Source: Flavobacteriales bacterium
Lineage (GTDB): Bacteria > Bacteroidota > Bacteroidia > Flavobacteriales > CAJXXR01
DNA: 64,000 nt
Assembly: GCA_025210805.1 (NCBI GenBank)
Contig: JAOAQX010000027.1
Span: forward strand, 46,500 to 110,499
Direction: 5' to 3'
This document shows, piece after piece, positions 50,260 through 59,120 of the stretch (positions are counted from its first letter, which is position 1; each line of letters starts with the position of its first letter). A program made the position numbers and the translations under genes. The notes below the pieces were generated by a model. It was not told the DNA's origin. It made no database searches and saw only the letters and a program-made list of their open reading frames with translations.

Positions 50260-52872
50260 CTATTCCACAATTTCTATAAATGCTTTAAGAGCATCTTCTA
50301 TTCCATTTGGGTTTTTACCTCCTGCAGTGGCAAAGTGAGCCTGACCTCCTCCACCTCCTTGGATATGTTTCCCAAGTGTTCTTACCATAGTTCCTGCATT
50401 CCAATCTTTTTCAGCAGCTAAATCTTTACTGATCACAATGGTTAAGCTCGGTTTATTTCCTTGTTTTGATGCAAAAAGACCACAAAAGGGTGCGTTTTTT
50501 CTTTCCAATGAAAATGCCATAGATTTTATAGATGCTGGATCTAAATCTACAACTTCTGCCAAAAATTTATATCCATCTTTTTCTATAACACTTGCGTTGA
50601 TACTTTGCTCTAATTGCTGTGCTTTTTCCTTCTTTAGTCCTTCAACTTCTTTTCTCAAAGCCGAAAGTTCTGTTTGTTGAGATACTACAGCTTTCAGTAA
50701 ATCTTTAGGGTTCTTTAAGCTTTGTCTTAGCTCATCTAAAAGACTCTTTTCTTTATTCAAAAATGCGATAGCTGTTGTTTGAGAGATGGCTTCAATTCGT
50801 CTTACTCCAGCGGCTACAGAAGTTTCAAGTTTAATTTTAAACAACATGATATCTGCTGAATTCTTCACATGAATCCCTCCACACAGCTCAATAGAGTCTC
50901 CAAACTGAATCGTACGAACGGTATCTCCATATTTCTCTCCAAAAAGAGCCATTGCTCCACGAGCTTTTGCTTCTAATAAAGTAGCTGTTCTATCTTCTTG
51001 CAAAGGCAAAGATTGAAGAATCATTTCATTTACTTTTGCTTCTATTTGCTCAAGTTCATCTTCTGTAACTTTAGAAAAATGAGAAAAATCAAAACGTAAA
51101 TAATCTGCATTTACAAGAGATCCTTTCTGTTCCACATGACTTCCTAAAACTTCCCTCAATGCTAAATGTAACAAGTGGGTTGCAGTGTGATTACAAGCTG
51201 TAGCTTGACGTTTTGAATCATGAACCACAGCTTTAAAAGTTGCCTGCGGATTTTTTGGTGCTTTATTCGTAAAATGTATCCAAAGATTGTTTTCCTTTTT
51301 AGTATCAAAAATAGGAAGTTCTTCTTCATCTGAAACTAACATTCCTTTATCTCCTACTTGCCCTCCTCCTTCGGCATAAAATGGTGTTTTATCTAATACA
51401 ATTTGATAAATTTCTTTCTTTTTCTGAATGGTTTTTCGGTAAGAAAGAATTTTAGACTCACTGGTAAGTGAGTCATAACCCACAAATTCTGTTTCTTGTG
51501 CAGGTAGGATTTCAATCCAGTCTTCGGTACTAATTGCAGTGGCGTTTCTAGCAGTGTCTTTTTGGATTTTTAGATATTTCTGGAAACCTTCCATATCTAC
51601 TTCAAAACCTTTTTCTTGAGCAATAAGCTGTGTTAAATCTATTGGAAACCCAAATGTATCATACAATACAAATGCTTCTTTACCATCTAAAGTCTTTTCC
51701 TTAGCTTTCGCCAAAGCTTCATCTAATAATTGTATTCCTTTAGACAAGGTTCTTAAGAAAGTCGTTTCTTCTTCTTTAATAACCTTTTCAACCAAAGTGC
51801 GCTGTTGCTTCAATTCTGGGAAAAAAGCTCCCATTTCTTGATCCAAAACTTCTACTAATTGATAAATAAAAGCTTCATTGAGATTCAAATAAGTATAACC
51901 ATATCGAACTGCACGACGCAAAATTCTTCTTATTACATATCCAGCACCATTATTTGAAGGCAATTGTCCATCTGCGATTGTAAAAGCAATGGCTCTACAA
52001 TGATCTGCGATTACCCGCATTGCAATGTCTATTTTTTCTTCTTTTCCGTATTTAAAACCTGATATTTCCTCTATTTTATTTAAAATAGGAATAAAAACAT
52101 CGGTGTCATAATTAGAAGTTTTGTTTTGAATAGCCCTTACAAGTCTTTCAAATCCCATCCCTGTATCCACGTGTTTATTCGGCAAATCCACCAATGAACC
52201 ATTAGCTTTCCTATTAAACTGCATGAATACTAGGTTCCAGATTTCGATAACTTGCGGGTGATCTTCATTCACTAAACCTTTTCCATCTACTTCCTTTCTT
52301 TCTTTATCAGAACGAAGGTCAATATGAATTTCAGAACAAGGTCCACAAGGTCCCACTTCTCCCATTTCCCAAAAATTGTCTTTTTTGTTCCCGTTTATAA
52401 TTCGATCTTCAGGAATCCATTTTTTCCAAAAATCATAGGCTTCTTGGTCAAATGCTGTCCCGTCCTTTTGATCTCCCTCAAACACGGTAACGTATAACCG
52501 ATCTTTTGATAAAGCAAATACATTTGTCAACAAATCCCAAGCCCATTCAATTGCTTCTTCTTTAAAGTAATCTCCAAAAGACCAGTTTCCGAGCATCTCA
52601 AAAAGCGTGTGATGGTAGGTATCATAACCTACTTCATCCAAATCATTGTGCTTACCCGAAACTCTTAGACATTTTTGCGTATCGGCTATTCTTGGGTTTT
52701 TTATTTCTGAATTTCCAAGAAAAATGTCCTTAAAAGGATTCATCCCAGCATTGATAAACATCAGAGTGGGGTCATTTTTAATAACTAATGGAGCAGATGG
52801 GACAATTTTGTGCCCTTTTGCCTCAAAATATTCTAAATATTTTGCACGTATATCTTTGGCTGAAAGCATCAT
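50260..52872 (-). CDS. alaS: Alanyl-tRNA synthetase
   Basis: An 870-residue class II synthetase. Motif 1 region (PLVIKNDPTLMFINAGMNPF), motif 2 (KCLRVSGKHNDLDEVGYDTY, HTLFEMLGNWSFGDYFKEEA), motif 3 (GMGFERLVRAIQNKTSNYDT), the editing-domain zinc-site pair HTATHLLHLALREVLG with later CGGIHV, and the C-Ala domain ending GGGGGQAHFATAGGKN. It charges tRNA-Ala and clears mischarged Ser/Gly. The start may be either of two adjacent Met codons (52872 or 52869). It is divergent from the M23 gene. Confidence 0.98.
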   Translation of the reverse strand: MMLSAKDIRAKYLEYFEAKGHKIVPSAPLVIKNDPTLMFINAGMNPFKDIFLGNSEIKNPRIADTQKCLRVSGKHNDLDEVGYDTYHHTLFEMLGNWSFGDYFKEEAIEWAWDLLTNVFALSKDRLYVTVFEGDQKDGTAFDQEAYDFWKKWIPEDRIINGNKKDNFWEMGEVGPCGPCSEIHIDLRSDKERKEVDGKGLVNEDHPQVIEIWNLVFMQFNRKANGSLVDLPNKHVDTGMGFERLVRAIQNKTSNYDTDVFIPILNKIEEISGFKYGKEEKIDIAMRVIADHCRAIAFTIADGQLPSNNGAGYVIRRILRRAVRYGYTYLNLNEAFIYQLVEVLDQEMGAFFPELKQQRTLVEKVIKEEETTFLRTLSKGIQLLDEALAKAKEKTLDGKEAFVLYDTFGFPIDLTQLIAQEKGFEVDMEGFQKYLKIQKDTARNATAISTEDWIEILPAQETEFVGYDSLTSESKILSYRKTIQKKKEIYQIVLDKTPFYAEGGGQVGDKGMLVSDEEELPIFDTKKENNLWIHFTNKAPKNPQATFKAVVHDSKRQATACNHTATHLLHLALREVLGSHVEQKGSLVNADYLRFDFSHFSKVTEDELEQIEAKVNEMILQSLPLQEDRTATLLEAKARGAMALFGEKYGDTVRTIQFGDSIELCGGIHVKNSADIMLFKIKLETSVAAGVRRIEAISQTTAIAFLNKEKSLLDELRQSLKNPKDLLKAVVSQQTELSALRKEVEGLKKEKAQQLEQSINASVIEKDGYKFLAEVVDLDPASIKSMAFSLERKNAPFCGLFASKQGNKPSLTIVISKDLAAEKDWNAGTMVRTLGKHIQGGGGGQAHFATAGGKNPNGIEDALKAFIEIVE

Positions 52873-52953
52873 ATAGCTGACGTTTTAGATGTTTTGTTAT
52901 TTAATCATTTGTTACACAAGCTCTTTTTAACATTCATTAAACTTAAAAGTTCG

Positions 52954-52961
52954 TAACTTTG
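52954..52961 (+). promoter_or_regulatory. -7 element before the M23 peptidase gene
   Basis: TAACTTTG matches the TAnnTTTG consensus about 100 bases before the ATG at 53060. The -33 element is weak. Confidence 0.45.
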
Positions 52962-53059
52962 TCGCCTAAACTTGTTAACTGATGGTTAAAAGTTCATGAA
53001 TTATACAGAATAATTCTTGCTTTTTTCCACGCTCGCAAAGTTAACAGAAAAAACGATTT

Positions 53060-54031
53060 ATGATAAAGGATAAGTATTATTATGACAGCAAAACGGATGC
53101 TTATGTAAAGATCCATAAAAATGGTCGCCAAAAATGGTTTAGACTTTTAGGATTTTTTGGAGCAAGTGCCGCTATGGCTACGCTTTTTGTTGTTGGAATA
53201 TTTTACTTTGTTGGTTCGCCTAAAGAGAAAAAACTCGCACAAGAACTCTCATTTATGCAACTACAATATGAAATCATGCAAAAAGAAGTGGGAGAAATGA
53301 ACACCGTTTTGAGTGATATTCAAGAAAGAGATGACAATATCTATCGATTAATTTTTGAAGCTGAACCAATAGATGCTTCAATAAGAAACGCAGGATATGG
53401 TGGAGCAAGAAGATATGAAAAACTCGGAGCTTATGAGTATTCAGACTTACTGACAAACACCAAAAAGAAGATTGACAAAGTATCCAAAAAAATGTATGTG
53501 CAAAGTAAATCTTTTGATGAGGTTGTAAAACTAGCCTTAAAGAAAGGCGAAATGATTGCAGCAATTCCTGCCATTCAGCCAATTCATAATAAAGATTTAA
53601 CAAGAATGGCATCCGGTTATGGATGGAGAATTCACCCTGTATATAAAACGAGAAAATTCCATAAAGGAATGGATTTTACAGCACCGAGAGGAACTCCTAT
53701 TTATGCAACAGGAGACGGAGTTGTAAAAGAAATAAAAAGACTTAGTCGAGGATATGGAAATTCTGTGAGAATTGCCCATGGTTATGGTTATGACTCATTC
53801 TATGCTCACATGCAAAGTTTTAAGGTAAAGAAAGGACAAAAGATCAAGCGTGGTGACATCATTGGTTTTGTAGGAAACACAGGACTTTCCACAGCACCTC
53901 ACTTGCATTATGAGATTTTCAAAAATGGAGATCGGGTAAACCCTATCAATTATTATTTTAATGATTTAAGCCCTGAAGAATACGACTTAATGCTTAAATT
54001 AGCTTCTCAAGAAAATCAATCATTTGACTAA
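53060..54031 (+). CDS. M23-family peptidoglycan peptidase with coiled coil
   Basis: A 323-residue protein. A transmembrane helix (about 38-58) is followed by a periplasmic coiled coil (about 62-105) and a LytM/M23 domain: HPVYKTRKFHKGMDFTAPRG holds the first His and Asp of the zinc site, ending with YDSFYAHMQSFKVKKGQKIK and APHLHYEIFKNGDRVNP (HxH). The residues needed for zinc are present, so an active DD-peptidase acting on cell-wall crosslinks is likely. Its 3' end overlaps the MerR gene by 8 bases. Confidence 0.92.
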   Translation: MIKDKYYYDSKTDAYVKIHKNGRQKWFRLLGFFGASAAMATLFVVGIFYFVGSPKEKKLAQELSFMQLQYEIMQKEVGEMNTVLSDIQERDDNIYRLIFEAEPIDASIRNAGYGGARRYEKLGAYEYSDLLTNTKKKIDKVSKKMYVQSKSFDEVVKLALKKGEMIAAIPAIQPIHNKDLTRMASGYGWRIHPVYKTRKFHKGMDFTAPRGTPIYATGDGVVKEIKRLSRGYGNSVRIAHGYGYDSFYAHMQSFKVKKGQKIKRGDIIGFVGNTGLSTAPHLHYEIFKNGDRVNPINYYFNDLSPEEYDLMLKLASQENQSFD

Positions 54032-54362
54032 GACATTGGAAGTTAAAAAAAAATATTATAGCATAAGCGAAGTTGCGGAAATGATTCAATCCAATACTTC
54101 GCTTTTGCGTTTTTGGGAAAAAGAGTTTCCGAACTTTATTAAACCTCAAAAAAACAAAAAAGGAAATCGAGTTTACCAGGAAAGAGATATCAAATTTGTA
54201 AAAATCATTCATCACCTTGTTAAAGAAAGAGGTTATACCTTGGCGGGAGCCAAAACAAAGCTCAACAAACACAAACAAGAAACCATTGAGAATGCCGAAC
54301 TGGTTATGGAACTTAAAAAACTAAGGAGAATTCTAGAAGAAATTCGAGAAGAATTTTCATAG
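54024..54362 (+). CDS. MerR family transcriptional regulator
   Basis: A 112-residue protein with a MerR-type winged HTH (YYSISEVAEMIQSNTSLLRF, WEKEFPNFIKPQKNKKGNRV) and a helical tail (HLVKERGYTLAGAKTKLNKH) that likely dimerises. The start appears to be TTG at 54024, or a second TTG at 54036; the first ATG is inside the HTH. The M23-MerR pair downstream of alaS is a recurring order in Flavobacteriales. The effector is unknown. Confidence 0.88.
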   Translation: MTKTLEVKKKYYSISEVAEMIQSNTSLLRFWEKEFPNFIKPQKNKKGNRVYQERDIKFVKIIHHLVKERGYTLAGAKTKLNKHKQETIENAELVMELKKLRRILEEIREEFS

Positions 54363-54699
54363 ATTTTTCAACAGAAAAATTCATTTTTCATAAAAAAACA
54401 ACCCCATTATCGATCGGTTTTTACGCTCAAAAAACTTCAAGAAATTTTAAACATTTCGCTCCATAAAGGTCTTCAAATTTTAGTAGATTTGCCCATTGCG
54501 TATTTTGGGGTAAATCACCGAATTTGTTTACCAAATAAATTTCAAAACTTGCTTAGAAATTTATTTGGTGGTAAAAGATTTAGAAAAGATCAATTTCTTT
54601 TCCCCTACCTCAATACCTTCCTTTTTTATGGTATTCTTTTGGGATAAAAAGAATAGAACGAAAGACAAACAAGTCAAAAGACTTGCAGAATTAAATACT
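54363..54699. other. 337-base region before the RND transporter gene
   Basis: It holds a TAGATTTG element (-7-like) near 54487-54495 and A/T-rich sequence. The transporter's frame is open here from a TTG at 54565 and from ATG 54628, so part may be coding if an upstream start is used. No other gene, repeat or RNA is recognised. Confidence 0.4.
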
Positions 54700-57033
54700 A
54701 TGTGGCACGTAATTGCGAATTTTATTCTTCGCTTTAGGATTTTTTTGGTTTCAGCCATTTTCCTAATCACTATCGGGATGGGATTTCTTTCCCAAGAATT
54801 AAGACCAAGTTTGGAGTTCAAACCTCCCTTGGCAATGACCGATCCCGCGGTTGTTGATTATTTAGAATTTTTGGATGAATTTCAAAGTGAAGCTCAAATC
54901 TTTGTTTTAGCATTTGACGATGCAAAAATTCGAGATTATGAAACATATCGCCATTGGAAAAAAATGGTGGATGAAATTGAAGCATTGGAAGGCGTTAAAA
55001 ATGTTCTATCATTTGATAAAATCCAAGAGTTAAAGCACAATAAAGAACAAAAAGTATTTGAATTTGATAACCCATTTGATCATATACAAAATCAAGCTGA
55101 ATTAGATTCTTTATTTATTCATCTTAAAACACTTCCTTTTTATAGAGATATTGTCTTTAAAGACAATTCAAACATATTCGCCACCGCCGTAAATATCCAC
55201 GGATATGTCATTCAGCAAGACTACAGAGAAGAACTCATGCTGAATATGATCAAGCTGGTAGAAGAATTTGAAGAGAAAACGGGAATTGAAGTTCACCAAA
55301 CAGGGTCTCCGTTTATCCGCATCATCAATGCCATAAAGATCAAGGCTGAGATTGGAATTTTCATCGGACTAGCAGTACTGGTTGTTGGATTTATTTTGTT
55401 TTTATTTTTTAGATCATTTACCGCTACATTCTTTTCGTTGATCGTAGTAGGTGTTGGGGTAATCTGGAGTACTGGTTCTATGGTTCTCATGGGCTTTGAT
55501 ATTAGCATCCTTACAGCCATGATTCCACCACTAATTATTGTCATTGGAGTTCCCAACTGTGTATTTTTACTCAACAAATATCATTATGAATTTAAAGAAC
55601 ATGGAAACAAAATAAAAGCCCTTGTAAGAGTAATTACCAAGGTAGGAAATGCCTCATTTATGACCAATGTGACTACCGCTTTAGGTTTTGCCACATTCAT
55701 TTTAACGGATTCTGATATATTGGTAGAATTCGGGATTGTAGCTTCCCTGAATATTATTTTGGTTTTCTTTATTTCTTTAATAATCATTCCTTCTTTCTAT
55801 TCTTATTTAAAGCCTCCAAAAACGAGACATCTAAGACATCTTAAAAGAAAATGGATGAATATCATCATTGATTGGATGATAAGAATTGTTCAAAAAAGAA
55901 GAACAAGAATTTATGCTGCATCCGCTTTTTTACTATTCTTGAGTTTGGTGGGAGTTAGTAAAATTCAAACAAGTGGTACGCTCACAGACGATATTCCTAA
56001 AGAGTCTGCCATGTATCAAGACATGAAATTTGTGGAAAAACACATGAAAGGTGTTCTTCCTCTAGAAATAATGATTGATACCAAAAAGAAAAACGGAGTA
56101 TTAAAAACGAGTACTTTAAAAAGGATTGATCAACTTCAAAAACATCTAGAATCTTATCCAGATTTCTCAAAAACCAGCTCTGTTGTAAACTTCCTAAAGT
56201 ATAGCAAACAAGCTTATTTTAATGGTCTTCCAGAGTTCTATGAATTACCCAATTCTTCGGAGAAAAACTGGATCCTTGCGGATATAAAAAATACGGCAAA
56301 ACAAATTGAAGGAGATCAAAGTTTTGGGAGAAACGGACTGGTAGATTCCAATTTTCAAATTGCAAGAGTTTCTTTGTTAATGAAAGACATTGGAACCAAA
56401 AGAATGGATGAATTGAGAGCCGAAGTAATGAAAGAAGTTGAACATATTTTTCCTTCAGATAAATATGATTTTACCATGACTGGCTCTTCGGTAATTTACT
56501 ATAAGGGAACCAAATATCTAGTCAATAATTTATACCAAAGCTTAGGATTAGCTATTATAATCATTTCTATTATTATGGCGGTTATGTTTAAAGCTTGGCG
56601 AATGGTTATTGTATCGTTAATTCCGAATCTTATGCCGCTACTGGTTACCGCAGGTCTTATGGGGTATTTAGGTATTGTGATTAAACCTTCTACCATTTTA
56701 GTTTTTAGTATTGCCTTTGGAATTTCGGTAGATGATACGATTCACTTTTTGGCAAAATTTAAACAAGCACTTGAAGTAAAAGGACGCTCTTTAAAATCAG
56801 CCACACTTGCGGCCATAAGAGAAACAGGCGTATCGATGATTTATACTTCGATTATTTTGTTTTTCGGTTTTATTATCTTTATGGCATCAGATTTTGGAGG
56901 AACCGTAGCCCTAGGAATGTTGGTTTCTATAGCCTTGCTAATTGCAATGATTGCCAATTTGATTTTACTCCCCACCATGCTCATGTCTGTAGATGTTGCC
57001 ATGGAAAAAAGAGAGAAAACAAACTTGAAATAA
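54700..57033 (+). CDS. RND/MMPL-family exporter
   Basis: A 777-residue polytopic protein of the MMPL group: helix 1 (VSAIFLITIGMGFL), a periplasmic loop (35-235), five helices, the second periplasmic loop, and a second set of helices with SIAFGISVDDTIHFLAKFKQ. The two halves are homologous (LAVLVVGFILFLFFRSFTAT versus LAIIIISIIMAVMFKAWRMV). Such proteins move lipids or hydrophobic compounds; hopanoid and lipid export are known roles in relatives. The start MWHVIANFILRFR is the usual opening of Flavobacteriales members; upstream in-frame starts exist at 54628 (ATG). Confidence 0.87.
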   Translation: MWHVIANFILRFRIFLVSAIFLITIGMGFLSQELRPSLEFKPPLAMTDPAVVDYLEFLDEFQSEAQIFVLAFDDAKIRDYETYRHWKKMVDEIEALEGVKNVLSFDKIQELKHNKEQKVFEFDNPFDHIQNQAELDSLFIHLKTLPFYRDIVFKDNSNIFATAVNIHGYVIQQDYREELMLNMIKLVEEFEEKTGIEVHQTGSPFIRIINAIKIKAEIGIFIGLAVLVVGFILFLFFRSFTATFFSLIVVGVGVIWSTGSMVLMGFDISILTAMIPPLIIVIGVPNCVFLLNKYHYEFKEHGNKIKALVRVITKVGNASFMTNVTTALGFATFILTDSDILVEFGIVASLNIILVFFISLIIIPSFYSYLKPPKTRHLRHLKRKWMNIIIDWMIRIVQKRRTRIYAASAFLLFLSLVGVSKIQTSGTLTDDIPKESAMYQDMKFVEKHMKGVLPLEIMIDTKKKNGVLKTSTLKRIDQLQKHLESYPDFSKTSSVVNFLKYSKQAYFNGLPEFYELPNSSEKNWILADIKNTAKQIEGDQSFGRNGLVDSNFQIARVSLLMKDIGTKRMDELRAEVMKEVEHIFPSDKYDFTMTGSSVIYYKGTKYLVNNLYQSLGLAIIIISIIMAVMFKAWRMVIVSLIPNLMPLLVTAGLMGYLGIVIKPSTILVFSIAFGISVDDTIHFLAKFKQALEVKGRSLKSATLAAIRETGVSMIYTSIILFFGFIIFMASDFGGTVALGMLVSIALLIAMIANLILLPTMLMSVDVAMEKREKTNLK

Positions 57034-57043
57034 TTTCAAAAAA

Positions 57044-58018
57044 ATGAAAAAAACTTTTGTTGACTATATCCAATTCTATAAAGAACAACTGACTCAATAT
57101 GCTTTTGTAAAGCAACCAGAAACACTCTACGCTCCTATTGATTATATCATGAACTTGGGAGGAAAACGTATCAGACCTTGTATGGCTCTGTTGTTTGGAG
57201 AAGCTTATGGGATTGACAAAAATGCTGTTTTACCCCTCGCTCACTCCATTGAGATTTTTCATAATTTCACTTTAGTCCATGACGATATTATGGATGAAGC
57301 TCCACTAAGAAGAGGAAAAGAAACACTGCATACCAAATGGAATCTAAATACGGCGATTCTTTCGGGTGATAGTATGATGATTATGGCTTACCAAGAATTA
57401 TTAAAATTGGAGGTTAATAATCTAAAAGAAATCCTGAATTATTTTAATGCAACTGCTCTAAAAGTTTGCGAAGGTCAGCAAGATGATATGGATTTCGAAA
57501 AGCTAGAAATTGTCTCTCTTGATGCTTACCTAGAAATGATCAAGAACAAAACAGCGGTTCTCTTGGCTGCCTCTATGAAACTAGGTGCCATGGTTGCGAA
57601 AGCGGAGGAATCTGAACTTGAATCTATTGAAACTTATGGGACAAAAATAGGCTTGGCTTTCCAGCTCAGAGACGATTTCCTTGATGTTTATGGTGATCAA
57701 GAAGTAGGAAAACAAAAAGCTGGAGACATTCTTTCTAATAAAAAAACGGCACTTTATCTCTATGCCTTAGAACAATCTAATGAAGAGGATCGTAACACTT
57801 TATTAGAACTCTACCGCACTCATGATATGAATGATCATAAGAAGGTGGAAACGGTCATCAACATTTTTAATAAATATGGAATTCCAGAATATGTAGATGG
57901 ATTGACTTCTAAGCTTCTTCAAGATTCCAATGATTTGGTAAGAAAACTTGATATCGATGAACACTACAAAGAGATCCTAATAGCGCTCAATCAATCAATT
58001 ATTAGTAGAAATTCATGA
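57044..58018 (+). CDS. Polyprenyl (isoprenoid) diphosphate synthase
   Basis: A 324-residue trans-prenyltransferase with both Asp-rich motifs: VHDDIMDEAPLRR near residue 82 and FQLRDDFLDVYGDQ near 208, plus GGKRIRPCMALLFGEAYG. It condenses isopentenyl diphosphate with allylic substrates. Chain length cannot be set by eye; the residues before the first motif (HNFTLV) are of the medium/short-chain type. It follows the exporter by 10 bases and overlaps the next gene by 4. Confidence 0.93.
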   Translation: MKKTFVDYIQFYKEQLTQYAFVKQPETLYAPIDYIMNLGGKRIRPCMALLFGEAYGIDKNAVLPLAHSIEIFHNFTLVHDDIMDEAPLRRGKETLHTKWNLNTAILSGDSMMIMAYQELLKLEVNNLKEILNYFNATALKVCEGQQDDMDFEKLEIVSLDAYLEMIKNKTAVLLAASMKLGAMVAKAEESELESIETYGTKIGLAFQLRDDFLDVYGDQEVGKQKAGDILSNKKTALYLYALEQSNEEDRNTLLELYRTHDMNDHKKVETVINIFNKYGIPEYVDGLTSKLLQDSNDLVRKLDIDEHYKEILIALNQSIISRNS

Positions 58019-58368
58019 GTTTAAATTTTCCTTCTTATATTCACCAAGAACTCAAAGAATCTGATGTTTTTTTATCCCAATGTTGGGAGCAAATAAGAAG
58101 GGAAATACATCTTTATTTCAATACAGAACTAGAGGAACAAGTGAATAATTGGATAGAAATTCAATTATGTATCACCCATTTTTTTGTTGAAAATAAGATT
58201 GCTCATTCATCTGAACTTTATAACTTTTTATATCGTGTAGATATCTCAGAAAAACAAGTGAGTGAACACCTTGCAAAAAAGTCTTTTACAAAGATAGAAG
58301 AAGCTTTGTCTGAATTATTAATTCTTCGTTCTGCACAAAAAGTATATTTCCGAAATCACTACTCATGA
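58015..58368 (+). CDS. Hypothetical protein between prenyl synthase and WbqC genes
   Basis: A 117-residue protein (MSLNFPSYIHQELKESDVFL, HFFVENKIAHSSELYNFLYR). Mainly helical; no family recognised. ATGA overlaps tie it to both neighbours, so it is translated with them. Confidence 0.6.
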   Translation: MSLNFPSYIHQELKESDVFLSQCWEQIRREIHLYFNTELEEQVNNWIEIQLCITHFFVENKIAHSSELYNFLYRVDISEKQVSEHLAKKSFTKIEEALSELLILRSAQKVYFRNHYS

Positions 58369-59033
58369 ACCTTTTTAGCACCGCATACTTCCCTCCTATC
58401 GCTTTTTTTTTGGCGGCAATAAATCATCGAGAAATTCACCTTGAAGGCAAGGAACATTATTCTCGAAAATCTTATAGAAATAGATGTGAAATTGCAGGAG
58501 CTCAAGGACTCATTTCACTCTCTGTTCCTGTTGAAAAAAATAGTAGAACCCCTGTGGATCAAATAAAAATCAGCTATAAAGAAGACTGGCAATCTGATCA
58601 TCTAAAAAGCATGGTTTCAGCTTATCAATCATCACCTTTTTTTTATTTTTATCAAGAGGAATTCTCTCAATTGCTTTCAGATAAATACGAAAATTTGTTT
58701 GAAATGAATCTTTTGATTTTGAAATGGTTGTTTGAAAAATTAGGATTAAAAATCTCCATTAAAATTACTGAGGATTTTATCCCCATGAAGAGTAAAAACA
58801 TTGAACAAGATTATCGTTTTTCTTTTTTTCCTAAAAATCGAAACACCTTTAAGCTCCCCTTCTATCAACAAGTTTTTTTTGATAAAAATGATTTTATTGG
58901 AAACTTATCGATTCTAGATTTATTGTTTTGCAAAGGACCACAAGCCTTGGAGTATTTACGGAAAATCCAGAATAACATCACCTACACAAATAAGCATATT
59001 TTCCCGACAGAAAAAAACAAAAGCCCTCTTTAG
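58365..59033 (+). CDS. WbqC-family protein
   Basis: A 222-residue protein of the WbqC family: FSTAYFPPIAFFLAAINHRE, EGKEHYSRKSYRNRCEIAGA, GLISLSVPVEK near residue 45, and the GPQALEYLRK end. The family is found in O-antigen and polysaccharide loci, but its biochemical activity is not known. Located at the end of an overlapping four-gene transcript with the exporter and prenyl synthase, which hints at a role in envelope lipid/sugar handling. Confidence 0.88.
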   Translation: MNLFSTAYFPPIAFFLAAINHREIHLEGKEHYSRKSYRNRCEIAGAQGLISLSVPVEKNSRTPVDQIKISYKEDWQSDHLKSMVSAYQSSPFFYFYQEEFSQLLSDKYENLFEMNLLILKWLFEKLGLKISIKITEDFIPMKSKNIEQDYRFSFFPKNRNTFKLPFYQQVFFDKNDFIGNLSILDLLFCKGPQALEYLRKIQNNITYTNKHIFPTEKNKSPL

Positions 59034-59052
59034 TTTTAAAAAGGACTTTTGT
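59017..59052 (+). terminator. Terminator at the WbqC gene end
   Basis: AACAAAAG and CTTTTGTT arms with an imperfect inner stem (CCCTCTTT / AAAAAGG). It overlaps the stop codon region; a moderate terminator. Confidence 0.5.
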
Positions 59053-59120
59053 TATTGATTTATATTGGAGTTTACATCAACTTAAAACAATATACCATGA
59101 AATCAACACCAAAAATGGTA

